A program made the position numbers and the translations under genes. From NCBI GenBank assembly GCA_047495785.1, contig JBLDXI010000009.1:1860001-1924000 (forward strand): a stretch of 64,000 nucleotides of DNA. The letters are read 5' to 3'. The notes beneath the pieces were generated by a model. The model had not been told where the DNA came from. It did no database searches and was given only the letters and a program-made list of their open reading frames with translations. Position 1 is the first letter of the stretch. Each line of letters starts with the position of its first letter. Source of the stretch: Lepidodermella squamata (taxonomy: Eukaryota; Gastrotricha). Below are positions 57,320 to 64,000 of the stretch, one piece after another.

Positions 57320-60300
57320 CATTATATTCGATAATCATCTCAATCCAACTTATTAAATCATGTTTAATAACTAGAAATTATCGTACACCTGGCGGTTAAA
57401 AAAATTATTTCGATTTTTTTTTATATAAACGAGACAGGAATGAGTGAAGCGTGAAAGCTAGATAGTGCCGATATATCAAAATCAAGCAGGGCTGATGTAG
57501 CGTGATAAATGATCGGCTAATAATTTTTTGACAGGTAATAGACACTATAGGGGCATTTGTTTGCTGATCGCGTCCAGAGCCGAGCATAGCTGGCGCGTTG
57601 CATTTTCTCGCCTTGTTTTTTTAGCAGATGGGTAGCGGCTATGACTCATTTACGTTTTATCGGCAAGCGGGAACAATGAAGTGATTGAATGATAGCTTGG
57701 AAACGAGAGAGCGAGAAGACATGCTACATTACTTGCCGCGTTAAAATACTACGAATACTTACTTAACGCAGTCCATCGCATTTTTTCGCGCTTCATCTTT
57801 GAACTGAAATATGCATTCGTATTTTACCGATAGTCGCTTTTTCACCTAAGTTGCATAGGCCGGGAACGATGATAAACACCGTTTAACCAATGATGCCACG
57901 ATGATTATTTCTATGTATTTAGTTGTGGCATAAATCAGGCATGTTAAAATAATATGTAAAACTGCATTTGCGGCCAGTTGCTATGATTGGCTAAGCAAAT
58001 GCCGGCAAGAAGTACTGCTGCTTCTAGAGTGGCGCACCAAGAAGAAGGGGGAACATCCGATTGGGATTTATTATTTTTATAGCTACAACATACGGATATA
58101 AACGGAAAGCGACCGCTAAAAATTGCATGCTATATCCAGCAATTTGTTATTGGTTATTATGCGCTTAATAGCATTATAATTGCAGGCTATTTAATATGTT
58201 AAGCGATAAAAAAGTCGGCGATATTGCGCTGAAAAATTAAACATGCTACGATGGCTCTTGAACATAAAAAATAAGACAAGGCTGGTCGAACAAAGGTATC
58301 GGTATACCTGGATATATATTTTTCAATTGGACTTCCACTTAGTCTCGATTGCACGCCATATCGATAATAGTTCTACGAGTGTTTATTCTTATTATTTGTA
58401 CTTAACGATGAAAAAATTAGGGTATTAGGAAACTCAGCGTCGGATCAAGATATCAAAATAATAATAATACCAGCGTAAATTTGGCTACGAAAATAAACAT
58501 AAAAAACGCTTCAGCGATCATGTCCTTTTGGATGGGCGCCTGTGGCTTCAGGGTGTTTAAAGCTCGGGTTGTAGTAAAAAAAAACCGGGCTGACGGCCGG
58601 TTCCCGGTCTCCTATGGCGTACTAGAGAGCATCAAATCATCGCAATGTGTTATGTGTGCAATATAATTTATACTGGAAATATGCTCTTTCTGTCAACAAA
58701 GCTCAAGAACAATTCAATAGGTGGTAGGTTGTACGAGACGTAAGGCGGGCTTACGAGCATGTAATACGAAGCATCTTAGCCTTGCGGAAATGCGCTACGT
58801 CTATTGGAGAGATGCGCTGGTTTTGTACGACAAGCCTAATATAATAATAATTATAACGCCCGTAAAATTATGAGCGCTAAAATGGAATAGATCTCTATGT
58901 GTAGTTAGCATGGATTCAAGTTGCGGCACATCTGCCCAGCTCGAGTGGTACAAAAACGACACAACAAAAGCGTCATGGCATGTATATGTCACAACTAAAT
59001 GACATCGCCAAGTAGGGTTAATGATCGCGCTATTGTAAATAATTGCGATGTTCGAGCGGAACAATAAACCGCGATAAATCCGAGTCGGTTCGGATTGCTT
59101 GCTTTACACTTGACATTTTTACCATCGCCAACTCTCAATTATACCTACTACGAATCAAGAAAATCACGGTACAATTTAACGATGATGGATGGGTTATTTA
59201 TGCGATTGTCCGTGGCCTATCGAGTGCATTAGGTTGATGGTTAATGAATCAGGGGTTAGATCGCAGTGAGTTCACTTATTAAAGGTCGAATGCGCATGAC
59301 ATGAAAATTATCGACCTAAGTTTTATACATCAAATATTAATAATAGCGAAGGACAAAAAGCTTATACATACGCTGTTATTATTACTACAAAGAAAGCGCA
59401 CTTTCACTTAATAGCGGCAGTGGCAAATTACAGCAATATTAGTGGTGTTCAAAAGCTGTTTACGATTGATTGGTCTCGCAGCCGGCGAATCGGCCCTACT
59501 GCGAGCCTCGAAGAAGTCTCATTGCTCATGCATAGGCCCAATTCTCAATGTTACGGGTTTACGCTTCGTGCCTGCTGTGTACGCGACGCGCTGGTCGTCC
59601 AGAAACAACATCTTGCGCGCTTGCTGTTTTTTCTTTCCAAGTAAGAAGTGGACCAAGCAAATAAGCAAGTGCGAAGAAGGGCGCCATCGATTAAATGCCA
59701 TCGCAATAGCTATTTGAAGGCACTTCCTCACATTAAATATTTTACTACCTACAATTATCGCCTGCTCCTCAATGGATTAGCTAATAAAAAAACCCAATGC
59801 CGAATTTTGGAGAAAATTAAAGCCGGTAATCTCTTAAAAGCTATCGGCGTATAAAATATGTCTAGTATATGCCAATGGCAACTCGCTTACGATTATGCAA
59901 TGATGAACTTGAAATATTGAGATTTTTATCATTCAAGCAGATGTGCCTAACTAGCTGTTGTTTTGGCGAAGTGAGCAACAGCCTCATTTGCCTGTCCGAA
60001 AACCCAAGCAGGTCATGTAACATCCGCTGAACAAATCGGTTATCTGATCTCTTAATATATATATATATATATATATCCGGAGTAAAATACTCAATACTTA
60101 CGAGCACGTGTTGATGAACGAGCAACACACCCGTATATACCGTGTGCGAGCCTTTTTGCCTAATCGCTTCTAATAATACATCGCTGTATTCCGCAATGAT
60201 GAGCTGTAGTCATCCACCAAGTATGGAATTGTAAACAAAGGTGAATGAAAGGCGGGCAGTTTGAAACAGTAACTTGCCGCCGCGCCGCTGCTGCCGATGC

Positions 60301-61497
60301 TGCGGATGCGCGAAGGTGATGACGACGCCTAATCGGGAATTGCATGATGCCATTTCAATGACGCATGCAGCAATAAAATGACGCCACAAAATGATGAATG
60401 ACTGGGCGGACGGAAACGATAAATAATCGCAAGTGTTTATCTTCGGTTAATCATAATCGCATGAATCGGTAGTTCCGAAACAAAAGCCGCTTAATTTGAA
60501 TAATTACCTATACCTATGTATGAACTCTTCAAATGTATATTCGTTAATTAGTATGCATATTGGCAAATAACTCGCCACAATTTAGGCTGTTGAAAATTTG
60601 TGGGATGCGAGTGTATTGGCGATTCCTTATAGCAACACTTCTTTTGAAATGGCCATAACACGGTGGGTGTAATTAGCCGCTATCGAAAGTAGAAGTGGCC
60701 ACAAAAAACGAGCACTCATTGATCGTTGATCAAGCGAAACACATCATTATTGTATTGTAAAGAATAACGCATTTTTGCTAGAAAAGTTTTAATGGATGCA
60801 TTATATCATTACTCACTAATAGTCTCGCAACTACAATGATATGTGAATAAATAAGGCATTAAATAAAATATAATCACCAAATAAGTGCAGTAAATGCCGC
60901 ATTTACGATGATACAAACTCGTCGCCCAGTAAAATTTGGTTTGGCCTCCGCCGGATTCTGCCTGGTCAAAAGGCAACGTAAGAAGAAAAGGCTTTCAAAG
61001 CCACCGTGACCGGCGCCGCATTCACCCCGCGAAATGTCTATGCTTTTACACCGAAAATCACGCCGTCGAGGAAGGGGGTATTTAAAAGCATATGAACAGG
61101 CGTAATTTGAACGAAGATATCGGACAGAAACAAAACTGCTGAAAACAACGAGAAAGTTTTATTCGCCGGTGACTTATCACGTTTGCAGGCAGGCATAGAA
61201 TATTTTACTATCTAGGGTTCATTCAAATGCAATCGCGTATTATATTCTTCAAGAAATGATCGTGACTCACAAACAACATTTTGAATGTTTTTAATGGCTT
61301 TAGCCGGAGAGAAAAAACACCGTCAATTATCATTAACACGGCAGCATCAGCAGTCAATCACTTTGAAGAGAAGAGACGGCAAGATGAGGTTCTTCAATGC
61401 GCTGCCGCTTTTTACTGCTCGGCTGAGGACAGTTTCTCTCTGAAATGGATATATTCATTAGACGTCTCCGCAGTCGATCATTGACGCCATTCAAAAC
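57320..61497. other. 4.2 kb gene-poor region
   Basis: The interval lies upstream of the two-pass membrane protein gene and downstream of TBL2. Frames here stay below about 95 codons without family resemblance. It holds a (TA)n run near 60060 and short GC-rich hairpin-like words near 58590 (ACCGGGCTGACGGCCGGT). It may contain distal promoter sequence or 5' leader exons of the membrane-protein gene. Confidence 0.4.
60054..60076. repeat. (TA)n microsatellite
   Basis: About eleven perfect TA dinucleotides occur in a row in non-coding sequence. Confidence 0.85.
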
Positions 61498-63110
61498 TTA
61501 CGTCAGTGCAGCGATTTGTTGCGTGAGGCGCTCTGCCAGCGCGCCTTTCGCGCCCCTCAGCTGCTGATTCGCCGCCTTCAATCGCAGCTTCAATTCGCCG
61601 AAAAGTGAGCAAACCGTGACGGCACGGCCGACAGCGACCAGCGCGTACTCGCCAGTCGCGTCCAGCTTAACGCGGTTGATGCAACCGCTCTGAACGGCGC
61701 CGCCCAAATCGTCGACGCGCTCCAGCCGACCGCCGGTTTCAGCCGAGCCGTCGAATGTGTACAGTGAGCGATTTGAGCCGATAATCACAGATTGCACAGA
61801 AATAGCAGGGCATATTGGAAGAGGATTGCCGCGGCTGATAGCTTCAGACGGCAATGTACCGGATGAGAGTAACTTGGGGTCCTGGCCACGCTTGTATTCC
61901 ACTACAAGAGAAATTATTTATGAAACGATATAAATGAAACGCAAAAATTACCATCGACATTCCACAAACGCCAGGCGCCGTCCTTCGAGACAGACACCAT
62001 TCTAAATTGAATGCATAATTTTCATACGAATTTCGGAAAATATGAGAGCTCTCATGGGATTACACTAGCCATTAATTCGCTAAAAAAATATTCATAATTA
62101 TTTTCGCGCTTACCTCTTGCTTTCGCGATCAAAAGCAACGCCAACAGCGCTGGTTGCATGCCCACCCAGCTCGAAAGCTCGTTTCACGTCAACAAAGTTT
62201 CCGTTGTTGTCGAAAATCACCTCCAAAACTCGGATTTCTGACGTGAAACCGTACGTTGCAATCAAGTTCCCTGACGGAGAAATCGCCATGCCGCTTCCAA
62301 CACCCTGCCTTGTGTCGAGGGTGTGGTACAGCTGACCCTTTAGAGACCAAACTTTCAGAGTAGAATCGTCGGCGAAGGCTGCGATAAAGCGGCCGGTGGA
62401 TGAAACTCCGCAGCCAACAAAAGCTTTATTCGGGGAATGGGTGTCGTATTTAACAAAAGGCGTTGCAGTCATTTTTATCGGATTAGTTTCCGGCAGCTTT
62501 TTCGCGACTTTCCACACCTGGAGACCATTTTCAGACTTCAAGCTCGTGACAAAAGCTTTCGAATCAGGGCTGAAAGACACGTGAACAGCTTCGTCAAGCT
62601 CGACATTCACTCGCGAAAATCTAATCAGAAAAATTGTAAAAAAAAAACGGTTGGCTGATTTTCGAAAATTTCTCACTGTTTATCGCTTTGAAGGAGATCG
62701 TCAAATGTCCACAGAAATAGCGCGCGGTCGGGCGAAACAGACGCTAACAAGCAACCATTAGGACTAAGATCGAAATCTGAGACGTCCGAGCCATGGCCTT
62801 TGAAAGCTGCGACAACACAAGGGGACGCAGCAGAGGTAGAGCTATTCTGGGTTCGTTGCCTCGTGTTAATTTTGCTGGCATGGGTTTTGCGTTGGTGTTT
62901 CTCTGAAACATGGCCATTTGTGCCATTTGTTTTGGCTTCATTAACATCGCCGTCGCTTGATTTTTCGTCTTTCTCCGACGATTCATTGTCCGATTTCCGG
63001 CCGCAAAACATGTATAGAATATAGGACACCACGGCAGCAACAACAACAGTGAGCACAATAGTGGCGCTGCTACTTCCGAGAAAAGCCTCAACCTCCAATT
63101 CAGCAGCCAT
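61498..63110 (-). CDS. TBL2: TBL2-like WD40 protein with N-terminal membrane anchor
   Basis: Minus-strand exons 63110-62677, 62620-62114, 62001-61952 and 61901-61498 join to 464 codons (human TBL2 has 447). One N-terminal hydrophobic helix (residues ~16-37, TIVLTVVVAAVVSYILYMF) is followed by a charged Lys/Glu/Asn linker and a WD40 propeller starting near 100. Visible repeats include FKGHGSDVSDFDLSPNG / ASVSPDRALFLWTF, EAVHVSFSPDSKAFVTSL, RFIAAFADDSTLKVWSL, GVGSGMAISPSGNLIATYG, ELGGHATSAVGVAFD and RMVSVSKDGAWRLWNVD. The C-terminus is a short helix (LAERLTQQIAAL). TBL2 is an ER membrane protein that associates with PERK during ER stress. A candidate acceptor-like TTTTAG ends 17 bases before the ATG. 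The rabaptin-like gene ends 314 bases upstream on the same strand. Confidence 0.9.
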
Positions 63111-63119
63111 AATTTCAGC

Positions 63120-63424
63120 GATAAAAACTAAAATTCACACAAAATAAACATTGCAATTTATTCAAAAGACCATATCAGCAAGTTTCGTGATAATAATAAT
63201 ATATAATATTCAAGTCAAATGACAAAACATATTTCGTGACGCTATGACAGTATTCCAACCACAAAAAACACAGCCATAGTGTCTATCATACCGGCTCTGG
63301 GAAGCAGAAGCTGCACAATCATATAATAATAAACCTCGCGTGAAGATGCCATTCCAGCGGTCGAATAGGTATCGATAATACTAATTTCAGTGAACAGAGA
63401 TATAAGGAAACGCGCCCTTATCGA
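63120..63424. other. Spacer between rabaptin-like gene and TBL2
   Basis: This 314-base spacer separates two minus-strand genes. It is AT-rich and contains TTTTAG-like acceptor sequence near 63128-63133 on the minus strand. I see no coding frame in it. Confidence 0.4.
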
Positions 63425-64000
63425 TCATTGATCAGCAACTTCAGTAAAATACGGCTTAGACTCCTGGACTAGCAGGAAATGACATTGAGAACACACGGCA
63501 GCAGGTCTACGACGAGCACCGGATGCAACCGATTGCGATAGACAAGCATCGCAAAATATCTTGCCACAATGGCGGCAGTGTTGTTTTCGGGCGGCGACCG
63601 GCAGCGATTTCTTACAGCCACGGCACTGGTCTACCTCGTCGTCGAATTCCCACCTCACTTCACTTTGATCGCGTAAGCCTTCCAAGCTCATCTGAAATAA
63701 GTAATATTGTTTAACGAAGTGACTAGTCACAGCAAACTAACCTGTAATGATTGCGAGAGGCGAACAAGATCTTGTTGAACTGACTCTGAAGTGTCTAGCT
63801 CCACTTGTAATCGAGCGCATTGACTTCTCAAACTATGAACTTCGGACTCAAGTTGCGCTTTCGCCTGTTTCATCGATTCAAATTCCACATCTGGAACTGC
63901 TGAGTTGCTTTTTCTCGGCGAATCTTCACTCGCCTGAATATTCGGTCCGGATTTACTCCTTGAAGCAGATCTTTCCCTATTCAGCTCCATGCGAAGCGAG
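63425..64000 (-). CDS. Rabaptin-like FYVE-domain protein, C-terminal end (partial)
   Basis: The gene enters from the right edge. The penultimate exon visible here runs from beyond 64000 to 63742, and the last exon spans 63691-63425. The first part carries a Ser/Arg-rich segment and a coiled coil ending in VELDTSESVQQDLVRLSQSLQ, whose ESVQ-x-D-x-VRLSQSLQ core is shared with rabaptins (RABEP1/2). A C-terminal FYVE zinc finger follows: WEFDDEVDQCRGC, RKQHCRHCGKIFC, DACLSQ and VCSQC, with eight zinc-ligand cysteines present. Many invertebrates have a rabaptin-type Rab5 effector with a C-terminal FYVE domain, and this fits that group. The domain should bind PI3P on early endosomes, but two usual contact positions differ (see findings). 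The N-terminus is outside the window. Confidence 0.85.

Noticed and set aside
1-64000. CRISPR arrays, bacterial operons or phage-like systems
   Set aside because: All identified genes are intron-bearing or typical animal genes; no regularly spaced repeats or bacterial ribosome-binding sites were seen.

Overview
The window is nuclear DNA from a bilaterian animal with a fairly compact genome. It holds 17 spliced, typically animal genes, one of them cut by the right edge. Most introns are about 50 nt and end in TTTCAG or TTTTAG, a few reach 0.2-1 kb, and gene-poor gaps reach 7 kb. The lineage is not resolved. Acceptor-like TTTTAG/TTTCAG sites just upstream of most start codons, tight same-strand gene pairs and a nuclear receptor without a ligand-binding domain recall nematodes. 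A TTLL10-type polyglycylase and an archaemetzincin, both lacking in C. elegans to my knowledge, argue against a Caenorhabditis-like worm. A basal nematode, a tardigrade or another small ecdysozoan would fit.

Layout. 0.8-5.3 kb (+): strawberry notch. 6.3-6.6 kb (-): small secreted acidic protein with a TATA box. 9.0-15.3 kb (-): TTLL10-like tyrosine-ligase-like enzyme. 15.3-22.3 kb: no gene seen. 22.3-27.3 kb (+): CLIP-170 family microtubule plus-end protein. 28.2-28.8 kb (+): prefoldin 5. 29.9-30.4 kb: decayed coding relic, probably a retrotransposon. 30.75-33.7 kb (+): MRPL43 followed at 102 bp by CCT3. 34.6-39.0 kb (+): unidentified helical protein followed at 115 bp by ABHD14. 39.5-39.9 kb: foldback repeat. 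40.5-41.9 kb (-): nuclear receptor. 43.2-45.5 kb (+): Boule/DAZ RNA-binding protein. 46.6-49.2 kb (-): HPS4, lying 132 bp downstream of the archaemetzincin gene (49.35-50.3 kb, -). 52.2-53.7 kb (+): ankyrin-repeat protein. 54.9-57.3 kb (-): uncharacterised two-pass membrane protein. 57.3-61.5 kb: no gene seen. 61.5-63.1 kb (-): TBL2. 63.4-64 kb (-): C-terminal end of a rabaptin-like FYVE protein.

The genes do not form one pathway. Themes are protein folding (CCT3, prefoldin 5), endolysosomal trafficking (HPS4 of BLOC-3, rabaptin-FYVE), microtubules (CLIP, TTLL10) and gene regulation (strawberry notch, nuclear receptor, Boule). The most interesting signals are organisational: an acceptor-like AG 6-40 nt before the ATG in 13 of 16 genes with a visible start, three same-strand pairs spaced 102-132 bp with no AATAAA between them, and six introns that appear to end in AAG. 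Exon joins were worked out by hand from reading frame and GT/AG signals; nearly all close in frame with the expected protein families, but no transcript evidence was available.
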